Source of the DNA: Staphylococcus sp. NAM3COL9
GTDB lineage: Bacteria > Bacillota > Bacilli > Staphylococcales > Staphylococcaceae
Direction of reading: 5' to 3'
Length of the DNA: 64,000 nucleotides
Assembly (NCBI RefSeq): GCF_001431205.1
Contig: NZ_LGPC01000016.1
Location: 62,001 to 126,000, forward strand
Shown here: piece by piece, positions 57,502-64,000 of the stretch
Layout of the letters: every line of letters begins with the position of its first letter
Position numbering within the stretch: position 1 is the first letter of the stretch
Translations under genes and position numbers: made by a program
Notes under the pieces: generated by a model
Seen by the model: the letters and a program-made list of their open reading frames with translations, nothing else
Databases searched by the model: none
What the model was told of the DNA's origin: nothing

Positions 57502-59100
57502 TTAATCTTGCTCTTCTTCGTTAAGGATGTTTTCAAAGGCTTCTCTTACTTGTGGTACTGACATACCAACCACGACTTGAACGTTTTTACCACTTTTAAC
57601 TAATCCATGTGCCATTTGATTATATGTGAAATAACCACTTTCTTCTACTTTTTTTATATCATTTACTGTTAATCTTAAGCGTGTCGTACAATTTGTTACG
57701 TCCTTGATGTTTTCTTTACCGCCGAGACCTTCTAAATAATAATTTGCTTTGTCTTCGTATTCATTACCAGTAGATGTTGTGTTTCCTTTGTCATCACTAC
57801 CTTTTTTACTCTTATAATCATTTTTACTATATAACTTCACGTCTTCTTCGTCTTTCTTACGACCAGGAAGTGGAATATTGAATTTTAAAATTAAGTATCT
57901 GAATAAGAAATAATAAATAGCTGTAAATACAAGACCAATAATGATTTGAATTACATAGGTTAACCAATGATTTTGTGCTAAAGGTATCCAATTGGTAGCA
58001 AAGAAATCTAATAGACCTCCACCAAAATTACCTACGAGTCCAAATCCATACATAAGTGTATCCATTGTTGCAGCTAATAGTGCGTGCAATACAAATAAAT
58101 AAGGTGCAATAAATAAGAATGTAAACTCTAATGGCTCTGTAATACCAACAACTACAGCAGTTAATGTAGCTGGAATAAGTAGCGCTGCAATTTTTTTCTT
58201 ATTCTCTTTAGGCGTTGTTGAATACATTGCTAATGCAATACCTATCGCTCCAAATACTTTACCGTTACCTTGCAACATAAACCCATAAGGGAATTGTTCT
58301 TTCAATGGCTTCGTACTCGTCGCAAATTCATTTACATGCGCAAACCACTCTGCTTTTAATCCGTGGTTTACCACTACTGGCCCCACTTCAATTGGTGCAT
58401 AAATAAAGTGATGTAAACCAGTTGGAATAAGTACTCTTTCTAAGAAATGATATAGCCATACCCCAATATAACCTGATCCTATGATAAATCCTTGTAATGA
58501 AGAAATACCACCTTGAATCGTTGGCCAAATAATACATGTTATCAATGCAATCGGCAACATAACAAAAAACGAAATCGTTACTACAAATGTTAATCCTTGG
58601 AACACTCCTAACATTTCAGGCAACCTCTTACTGTAGAACCTATTATGTATCCATGTCACAATACTAGAAATTATGATACCACCTAAAATATTGGTATCTA
58701 ACGTTTCAATCCCAGCAATTGTCTTGAGTCCAGTAACATTTTCTACTCCTTCTTCAAAATTAGCTCCAAATGTATGTGGCCATTGTGTAAGCATAGCGTT
58801 AATAAATGTATTAAACATGAGATAACCCATTAACGCTGCTAGTGCAGCATGACCAGGTGCTTTCTTAGCTAAAGAAAGTGGCAACCCGACAGCAAATACA
58901 ATTTCCATATGATCGAATATTACCCAACCACCAGATTCTATTACAGACCATATTCTAAACCAAGTTGTCCCATCTTCTGCAATACTGCCCATTATTGCAG
59001 GATTTTTAAATAATGTAGAAAACCCCAAAACAATACCAAAGAAAGCAAACATCAGTACTGGAACTATCATCGCACTCCCAAAGCGTTTAATTGCGTTCAT
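57502..59100 (-). CDS. Alpha-glucoside type PTS permease EIICB
   Basis: A 532-residue PTS permease in IIC-IIB order. The IIC domain has about ten segments, the GITEPLEFTFLFIAP loop near residue 311, and HHFIYAPIEVGP near 231. A charged linker (about 405-450) leads to IIB with the phosphocysteine in NCTTRLRL near residue 466. The GlvC/MalX subfamily carries maltose or alpha-glucosides. A divergent RpiR gene and a cre site lie upstream. GGGGG precedes the ATG. Confidence 0.88.
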   Translation of the reverse strand: MNAIKRFGSAMIVPVLMFAFFGIVLGFSTLFKNPAIMGSIAEDGTTWFRIWSVIESGGWVIFDHMEIVFAVGLPLSLAKKAPGHAALAALMGYLMFNTFINAMLTQWPHTFGANFEEGVENVTGLKTIAGIETLDTNILGGIIISSIVTWIHNRFYSKRLPEMLGVFQGLTFVVTISFFVMLPIALITCIIWPTIQGGISSLQGFIIGSGYIGVWLYHFLERVLIPTGLHHFIYAPIEVGPVVVNHGLKAEWFAHVNEFATSTKPLKEQFPYGFMLQGNGKVFGAIGIALAMYSTTPKENKKKIAALLIPATLTAVVVGITEPLEFTFLFIAPYLFVLHALLAATMDTLMYGFGLVGNFGGGLLDFFATNWIPLAQNHWLTYVIQIIIGLVFTAIYYFLFRYLILKFNIPLPGRKKDEEDVKLYSKNDYKSKKGSDDKGNTTSTGNEYEDKANYYLEGLGGKENIKDVTNCTTRLRLTVNDIKKVEESGYFTYNQMAHGLVKSGKNVQVVVGMSVPQVREAFENILNEEEQD

Positions 59101-59209
59101 AGAAATATACCCCCAAATTCTATTAAATTCAGATAATTTACATTCAAATACTTATATGTACACTTATCATTTTTAGATAAGTCTGTTTCAAAGCTTATCT
59201 CAATACTAA

Positions 59210-59223
59210 AGGAAACGCTTACA
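59210..59223 (+). promoter_or_regulatory. cre site between PTS and RpiR genes
   Basis: AGGAAACGCTTACA fits the cre pattern except for the first base. It lies about 110 bases upstream of the PTS start. Confidence 0.65.
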
Positions 59224-59320
59224 ACCAAGCAATGGTTTGACTATATTACGAATAGTTTTGTATAATCAGATTATATTTCCAAAACTTGAAAATATTTTCA
59301 TGAAGTGTGAGGTTATAATA

Positions 59321-60085
59321 TTGTTTTTAGATGAACGCGTTAATCATAACTTTAATAAATTAAACGAGAATGACTTACATATTGCTCAATTTATCAATAC
59401 GCATACGACAGAATGTAAAACATTGAAAATTCAAGACTTAGCAGAATATACGCATGCTTCAAATGCAACCATTCATCGTTTTACACGTAAACTAGGTTTT
59501 GATGGTTATAGTGACTTTAAATCTTATTTAAAGTTTGAAACTGAAAAATCTCATAATCTCCCTTCTGACTCTATCGAAGGATTCAAACAAGACGTCGAAA
59601 ATACTTTTACATATTTAGAACGTATTGATTATAATCTTGTCACTGATAAAATCAATGAAGCAGAGACCGTCTATTTGTATGGAACAGGCGTCGCGCAAAT
59701 GAATGTCGCCCAAGAAGCACAACGTATTTTGTTAACAATTCATAAAAATATTATTGTGTTACATGATGTACACGAATTTAAAATGGTTCTTAATAGAACC
59801 ACGCCTACAGATATTTTCTTCATTATTTCTCTTTCTGGTGAATCTCATCAATTATCAGATATCACCAACTTATTACAGTTACGTCAAAAGTATTTTTTCT
59901 CTATAACTACTTTAAATGATAATACACTTGCTCAAAAAGCTGATTATAATATTTATATCTCTAGCAACACTTTTTATCTTGCTGATGGTATAGATTATTC
60001 AAGCTTTATAAGTTATCACATATTTTTCGAAACATTATTGCGTAAATTCAATGAGCGAATAGAAAATGGTGAAATTACACCGTAA
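59321..60085 (+). CDS. RpiR-family regulator of the alpha-glucoside PTS
   Basis: A 254-residue regulator: HTH (IQDLAEYTHASNATIHRFTRK, split about 40-60) and a SIS domain (VYLYGTGVAQMNVAQEA, SLSGESHQLSD). It is divergent from the PTS gene and likely controls it by sensing a sugar phosphate. I chose TTG 59321, eight bases after GAGG; an ATG at 59300 has no ribosome site. Confidence 0.82.
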   Translation: MFLDERVNHNFNKLNENDLHIAQFINTHTTECKTLKIQDLAEYTHASNATIHRFTRKLGFDGYSDFKSYLKFETEKSHNLPSDSIEGFKQDVENTFTYLERIDYNLVTDKINEAETVYLYGTGVAQMNVAQEAQRILLTIHKNIIVLHDVHEFKMVLNRTTPTDIFFIISLSGESHQLSDITNLLQLRQKYFFSITTLNDNTLAQKADYNIYISSNTFYLADGIDYSSFISYHIFFETLLRKFNERIENGEITP

Positions 60086-60234
60086 TCATTCACGCCCTTT
60101 ATGCTGTGCTTACTATTGAAATACAACCAAACATCTCTATGTTCAAAATTCATAACATCAATCCATCATCCACTCATGAATTGGTGTTATTTTAGTTTTC
60201 CTATGATATTCTCAATCTGATTTCATTCGAGTCG

Positions 60235-60285
60235 CCAAAGGAAACTGCATGAGCCGAAGACTACAATCTAAGGTCCATGCCCAAG
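60235..60285. repeat. Weak dispersed repeat copy
   Basis: The stretch around GAAACTGCATGAGCC partly resembles the CTGCGGAAAGCATGCGCC element at 36145-36172. The match is loose. Confidence 0.3.
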
Positions 60286-60339
60286 GTGAGCAAATATCAA
60301 ATTTATAAAGTGAAGTTGAAGTTATACTTGCAAAAACCC

Positions 60340-60381
60340 AAAAAAACTGCCAACAAAGCTAAAACTTTGCTAACAGTTTAA
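60340..60381 (-). terminator. Terminator of the SRPBCC gene
   Basis: Stem AAACTGCCAACAAAG / CTTTGCTAACAGTTT, followed leftward by T6. Confidence 0.8.
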
Positions 60382-60403
60382 ATTCAAAATATCTCATTAA
60401 ATA

Positions 60404-60910
60404 TTAAAGTTCAGATTCAAATTCTTCTAATATCACTTTTAATTTATCAAATAATATTTCGAAACCATGCGCAGTAGAATCATGATATTCTTTTTTCTTC
60501 TGCTTATATTCCAGTGTTGTGTATCTACGTTCTTTTGGCACAAAAGCTTTATAATTAAAAATCATTTGAGCAATGCCCGCTTCTCTTTCGAATATTTCAA
60601 TTTCAATTGTATCTTCAGAATCACTTAACTCTGGCATACCAATTGTCATGACGATATATTCATATGGTGTTAACGTAATAAAAGAACCTCTCACTACATT
60701 TTCTTTTCCTTTACGAACGTCAACAATTTCATAACTTCCATTTTGTTCAGCGTTAATATGAATTGATTTATTTGTTCTATCTGTTGTCATAAACCATTGC
60801 TTAAGAAAACGTTGATCGGTCCATGCTTGATATAATAATTCTGGTTCAACTTTAAATAGTCGTTCAAGTCGTATCTCAACGTATTCATTTTCAACATTAT
60901 ATTTACCCAC
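60404..60910 (-). CDS. SRPBCC (AHSA1-like) domain protein
   Basis: A 168-residue START-fold protein of the Activator-of-Hsp90-homology type: ELLYQAWTDQRFLKQWFM near 20-37, GSYEIVDVR, then a long C-terminal helix (HGFEILFDKLKVILEEFE). Members bind small hydrophobic ligands; no partner is adjacent. The start is GTG 60910, seven bases after AGGTG. Confidence 0.82.
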   Translation of the reverse strand: MGKYNVENEYVEIRLERLFKVEPELLYQAWTDQRFLKQWFMTTDRTNKSIHINAEQNGSYEIVDVRKGKENVVRGSFITLTPYEYIVMTIGMPELSDSEDTIEIEIFEREAGIAQMIFNYKAFVPKERRYTTLEYKQKKKEYHDSTAHGFEILFDKLKVILEEFESEL

Positions 60911-61132
60911 GATTGTTCACCTACTTTCACTCTTAATTCCATTCTAACCTATTCTACAAGACTTCTAAACAATAATCATATGAATCATACAATGTTCCAG
61001 TCTTTACTTTAAAACGATCAACTTCTATATTTTATCGTCAATAGTCAGTAAACGTCAAAATTTTAAACGCCACTTTCGCAAAAATATGTATTTAAGTACT
61101 TTTTATAAAATCACAGTATATTAAAATATAAT

Positions 61133-61184
61133 AAAAAGGGAGATTCATCAGATACAAACAATACACTGATTCACCTTCCCTTTT
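61133..61184 (-). terminator. Terminator of the MetT-like gene
   Basis: Stem AAAAGGGAGATTCATCAG / CTGATTCACCTTCCCTTTT, just past the stop. Confidence 0.85.
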
Positions 61185-61190
61185 AGACCC

Positions 61191-62483
61191 TTATTTTTTA
61201 TTTAATCTTGGTAAGTTAAAGAAGATTGCAATCAAACCACAAACACCCAAAATCATTGGATAAATAGAGTAGGGTAATAACTCAAATGGAGATATAGATG
61301 CCACGCCTGCTGCTGCAATTAACTGTGGACTGTAGGGTAATATTCCTTGGAAACAACTCGCAAACATATCCAAAATACTTGCAGATTTTCTTGGGTCTAC
61401 ATCGTATTCTTCCGATATTTCTTTTGCTAATGGCCCAGCCATCAATATAGAAATCGTATTATTCGCTGTTGAAATATCAGCTGCGCTGACTAACCCAGCT
61501 ATACCTAGTTCTGCGCCACGTTTTGATTTTACTCTATTACGAACAAAGTGAAGTAACCATGTAATACCGCCGTTATGTTGAATAAGCGCTACGAGACCTC
61601 CGATTAATAAGGCAATCATCGCAATATCCTCCATACCAATAATACCTTTTGAAATAGATCCTAATAATCCTGACCAACCAAATGACCCATCTATGAGGCC
61701 AATCACTGCTGATAATGCGATACCACCTATAAGTACAATAATCACATTAATACCAATTAATGCTAATATCAGTACCATTAAATAAGGTGAGACTTTGATA
61801 ATGTTATAGTCATAACTTTTACTTGTATCAATTTGTGCTCCATTTGTTAAAAACCACAAAGCTATAATAGTAAATATAGCACCTGGCAATACAATTTTTA
61901 TATTCACTTTAAATTTATCACTCATTTTTGTCTTTTGAGTACGTACGGCTGCGATTGTTGTATCTGAAATCATTGATAGATTATCACCAAACATTGCACC
62001 ACCTACAACTGTAGCCATTGTGATAGCTGCTGAGACATCAGTTGCTTGACTCAATCCAAATCCAACAGGCGCTATTGCTGCTACTGTACCTACAGAGGTA
62101 CCCATTGAAAGCGAAACAAACATACAAATAATAAATAAGCCTACAATAATTAAATTCTCTGGAATAAGTGACAGTCCTAAATTAACTGTAGATTGCACGC
62201 CCCCCATGTCTTCGGTAGTTTGAGAGAAAGCCCCAGCCAGTATAAAGATGAGCATCATTAAAATAATATTTGAATGACCCGCGCCTTTTGTGAAGACTTC
62301 CACTTTTTTATGAAACGTTTCTTTTCTATTTAAAATCAAAGCTACAATAGATGCTACTAAAATAGCTACATTTAAAGGCATTGTTGAAAAATCTCCTGTA
62401 CCAATACCTACACCTAAAAATAAGCCTACAAATACGAGCAATGGAATCAATGCCCAAGCGTTACCTTTCTTTGTCTTCTCCAT
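61191..62483 (-). CDS. NhaC-family transporter under S-box control (MetT-like methionine transporter)
   Basis: A 430-residue membrane protein of the NhaC superfamily, about 11 segments (GTSVGTVAAIAPVGFGLS near 125, GAMFGDNLSMISDTTIAA near 162). An S-box SAM riboswitch directly upstream shows that it belongs to methionine metabolism. S-box-linked NhaC proteins have been proposed as methionine transporters (MetT); that assignment follows comparative genomics, not direct evidence here. It is monocistronic. Confidence 0.85.
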   Translation of the reverse strand: MEKTKKGNAWALIPLLVFVGLFLGVGIGTGDFSTMPLNVAILVASIVALILNRKETFHKKVEVFTKGAGHSNIILMMLIFILAGAFSQTTEDMGGVQSTVNLGLSLIPENLIIVGLFIICMFVSLSMGTSVGTVAAIAPVGFGLSQATDVSAAITMATVVGGAMFGDNLSMISDTTIAAVRTQKTKMSDKFKVNIKIVLPGAIFTIIALWFLTNGAQIDTSKSYDYNIIKVSPYLMVLILALIGINVIIVLIGGIALSAVIGLIDGSFGWSGLLGSISKGIIGMEDIAMIALLIGGLVALIQHNGGITWLLHFVRNRVKSKRGAELGIAGLVSAADISTANNTISILMAGPLAKEISEEYDVDPRKSASILDMFASCFQGILPYSPQLIAAAGVASISPFELLPYSIYPMILGVCGLIAIFFNLPRLNKK

Positions 62484-62835
62484 AAAAAACCAACTTTCTA
62501 TAAGGGTAAAAGCGTGAAATTAAATCCTCGCTATTTCTTTGTGTTTCTTTTTGAAAATAAAAAAACTCTTTTCTTATTGAAGAAAAGAGTAAACGTTATG
62601 TTTTTATTCTTATCTTCTAGCATTCATTTATGCTACTGGAATTGGCACACGCATCATCATGTTGCCGAAGTATCAACAGGCCAGTCCCTCCACTTCTCTC
62701 GATAAGTTATTAAATTGTTTTATAATAGTACATTTTCAACTGTAATTCGTCAAATCCTGATTTAGCTTAATACGTTAAAGCGCGTTTGTCAATATTGCCA
62801 TGCAATAATACGCATGTTCAAGAAGTACGCCCCCC
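62484..62835. other. Intergenic region with S-box leader
   Basis: About 350 bases. It holds the S-box leader (62557-62711) of the leftward transporter, about 75 bases between its terminator and the start codon, and the upstream promoter side (62712-62835) next to the flavin reductase stop. Confidence 0.7.
62557..62711 (-). promoter_or_regulatory. S-box (SAM-I) riboswitch with terminator
   Basis: Leftward leader with the S-box core: CTTATCGAGAGAAGTGGAG, then GGGACTGGCC, then CGGCAAC, and AAGATAAG closing P1 (CTTATC at 62701-62706 pairs with GATAAG at 62609-62614). A terminator ACTCTTTTCTT/AAGAAAAGAGT plus T7 follows at 62559-62590. This is an OFF switch: with SAM bound, transcription stops before the transporter gene. 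Confidence 0.92.
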
Positions 62836-63447
62836 TTATTCAGTAGGTCGCAGAATCGTAAATGTCTCTCCTAACGATGCATAGTCATTGCCAGCTAAGC
62901 GAGAAACAGCTGCTAATGCCTGGGCATCAATTTTACTGTCTTCAAAGTATACATCATCATCGATATGGAACATAACAACTTCACCAATAATTAAATCAGA
63001 ACCTTCTTGTGGATCGCCTAATGGAATAATTCTGTTTAATTTACATTCCAAGCGAATTTTTGCTTGTTGTATCCCTGGGACTGAAACAAGTTCTGAATCA
63101 ATACATGTTAAGTTTGTTCTTTCTAGCTCATTACTCGTACGCTTTATTGGTGCTGCAGTTCTATTAACTTCGTCAACTATTGTTTCATCAGTAATATGAA
63201 CGACAAATTCTTCAGTTTCTTCAATATTTACTGATGTGTCTTTTCGTTCACCTTCTGAACGAGCAGTAGAAATCATAATCATTGGCGGTGCGCTACTCAC
63301 TACATTAAAGAAACTGAATGGCGCTGCATTTAAATGACCTGATTTGTCTTGAGAAGTAACAAATGCAATCGGTCTTGGAATAATACTCCCACTCAATAAT
63401 TTATAATTTTGTTTCTTAGAGAGTGTATCTGCTTTAAATTGTTTCAT
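62836..63447 (-). CDS. Flavin reductase-like (flavoredoxin) protein
   Basis: A 203-residue FMN-binding split-barrel protein of the flavin reductase family. The N-terminal SIIPRPIAFVTSQDKSG (about 21-37), the APFSFFNVVSSAPP segment and the HNTTADEFVV-type EFVVHITDE fit. It may reduce FMN for monooxygenases such as the LLM enzyme, but there is no direct link. A GAAGGGTATGG run lies upstream of the ATG. Confidence 0.85.
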   Translation of the reverse strand: MKQFKADTLSKKQNYKLLSGSIIPRPIAFVTSQDKSGHLNAAPFSFFNVVSSAPPMIMISTARSEGERKDTSVNIEETEEFVVHITDETIVDEVNRTAAPIKRTSNELERTNLTCIDSELVSVPGIQQAKIRLECKLNRIIPLGDPQEGSDLIIGEVVMFHIDDDVYFEDSKIDAQALAAVSRLAGNDYASLGETFTILRPTE

Positions 63448-63518
63448 AGTTTATTACCATACCCTTCAAAAAATAAAAAGCTAGATAATCTATAAGAGAT
63501 TACTAACTTTTGATATCA

Positions 63519-64000
63519 TTAGTCTAACTGAGTTCCGCCTGTTACACCATATACTTGCCCAGTTGTATAACTCGACTCTTCAGCAGCTAAATGTACATAT
63601 ACGCCTGAAAGTTCCACAGGTTGTCCTGCTCTACCTAATACTTCTTTTTGACCAAATGTAGGTATCTTCGATTGTGGTTGTCCGCCAGATATTTGTAATG
63701 GTGACCAAAACGGCCCAGGTGCTACACAATTCACACGAATACCTTTGGCACCTAATTCTTCAGATAAACTTTTAGTCAATGAAATGATTGCTGCTTTTGA
63801 GGCTGCATAATCATGTAAAATCGGACTCGGATTATATCCTTGGACTGACGATGTTGTCGTAATTGTAGCACCTGGTTGTAAATAATCTAGTGCTTTTTGA
63901 ACTGTCCAAAATATAGGATACACGTTAGTTTCAAATGTTTCAGTAAATGAAGCTGTATCGAAACTTTTTAAATCATCTCTGTATTGTTGGTGTCCAGCTA
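63519..64000 (-). CDS. Short-chain dehydrogenase, 5' end beyond the window
   Basis: The 3' part (about 160 codons) of an SDR gene; the frame stays open through base 64000 (codes ...AGHQQYRDDLKSF...), so the start and the Gly-rich NAD loop lie outside. The NAG-type AGHQ segment, catalytic Ser in TTSSVQGY, YAASKAA (YxxxK) and VNCVAPGPFWSP are seen. It resembles the YhdF/GsP39 group of general stress oxidoreductases; the substrate is unknown. Confidence 0.85.
   Translation of the reverse strand, partial: AGHQQYRDDLKSFDTASFTETFETNVYPIFWTVQKALDYLQPGATITTTSSVQGYNPSPILHDYAASKAAIISLTKSLSEELGAKGIRVNCVAPGPFWSPLQISGGQPQSKIPTFGQKEVLGRAGQPVELSGVYVHLAAEESSYTTGQVYGVTGGTQLD

Larger units (their letters stand above)
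60086..60403. other. Intergenic region with degenerate repeat and terminator
   Basis: About 320 bases after the RpiR gene. It holds a weak copy of the dispersed repeat (GCATGAGCCGAAGACTACAA, near 60249-60268) and the terminator at 60340-60381. No coding frame was seen. Confidence 0.5.

Overview
The window is low-GC Firmicute chromosomal DNA from a Staphylococcus. Evidence is the run of staphylococcal families (SarV- and SarR-type regulators, FhuD2, SsaA-like CHAP proteins, SagA, LcpC), strong AGGAGG-type ribosome sites and AT-rich spacers. A Leloir galactose cluster (galR-galK-galE-galT) is present, as known in S. carnosus and S. xylosus and not typical of S. aureus, so a coagulase-negative species is likely. 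The exact species cannot be fixed from sequence reading alone. No rRNA, tRNA, CRISPR array, prophage or insertion sequence was seen; this is mostly core chromosome.

Layout. 1-1651: MFS exporter and sarV. 2097-8437: molybdenum cofactor genes (moaA-mobA-moaD-moaE-mobB-moeA leftward, moaC rightward, moaB-moeB leftward). 8711-11473: GbsR-like regulator and the modABC molybdate transporter. 11591-16394: galRKET. 16593-19884: fdhD, an acetyltransferase, bioY under a BirA operator, and fhuD2 under a Fur box. 20140-25591: an acyl-CoA-dehydrogenase-fold oxidoreductase divergent from a polar amino acid ABC transporter, then an orphan PTS EIIC (PfoR-like). 25778-37374: sarR, DoxX/LLM oxidoreductase pair, two CHAP-domain cell wall hydrolases with a shared promoter module, an opine dehydrogenase/NhaC antiporter pair, an SMR exporter pair, a hydroxyacid dehydrogenase and an FAD monooxygenase. 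37555-44392: sagA, a small membrane protein, DUF1641 and formate dehydrogenase fdhA, lcpC, an inositol-phosphatase family gene. 44553-44706: the RsaI (RsaOG) small RNA. 44845-50506: a WYL regulator, an orphan gene and the MurNAc recycling operon mupG-murQ-murP-murR. 50670-64000: alkaline phosphatase with PhoP boxes, amino acid permease, small membrane proteins, HAD phosphatase, BASS transporter, alpha-glucoside type PTS with RpiR regulator, SRPBCC protein, an S-box (SAM-I riboswitch) controlled NhaC-family transporter (MetT-like), flavin reductase and a short-chain dehydrogenase cut by the window end.

How the parts fit. ModABC imports molybdate, the moa/mob/moe genes build the cofactor, FdhD supplies sulfur to formate dehydrogenase, and FdhA plus DUF1641 use it: one pathway spread over about 40 kb. 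Carbon control is visible as CcpA (cre) sites at rsaI, mupG, the alpha-glucoside PTS and probably pfoR. Cell wall turnover is a second theme: WalR-box CHAP hydrolases, SagA, LcpC and the MurNAc salvage operon.

I did not find a convincing new defence or mobile system. The best candidates for new biology are the opine dehydrogenase-NhaC pair, the acyl-CoA-dehydrogenase/ABC transporter divergon, the matched promoters of the CHAP paralogues, and the small membrane protein pair near 54 kb.
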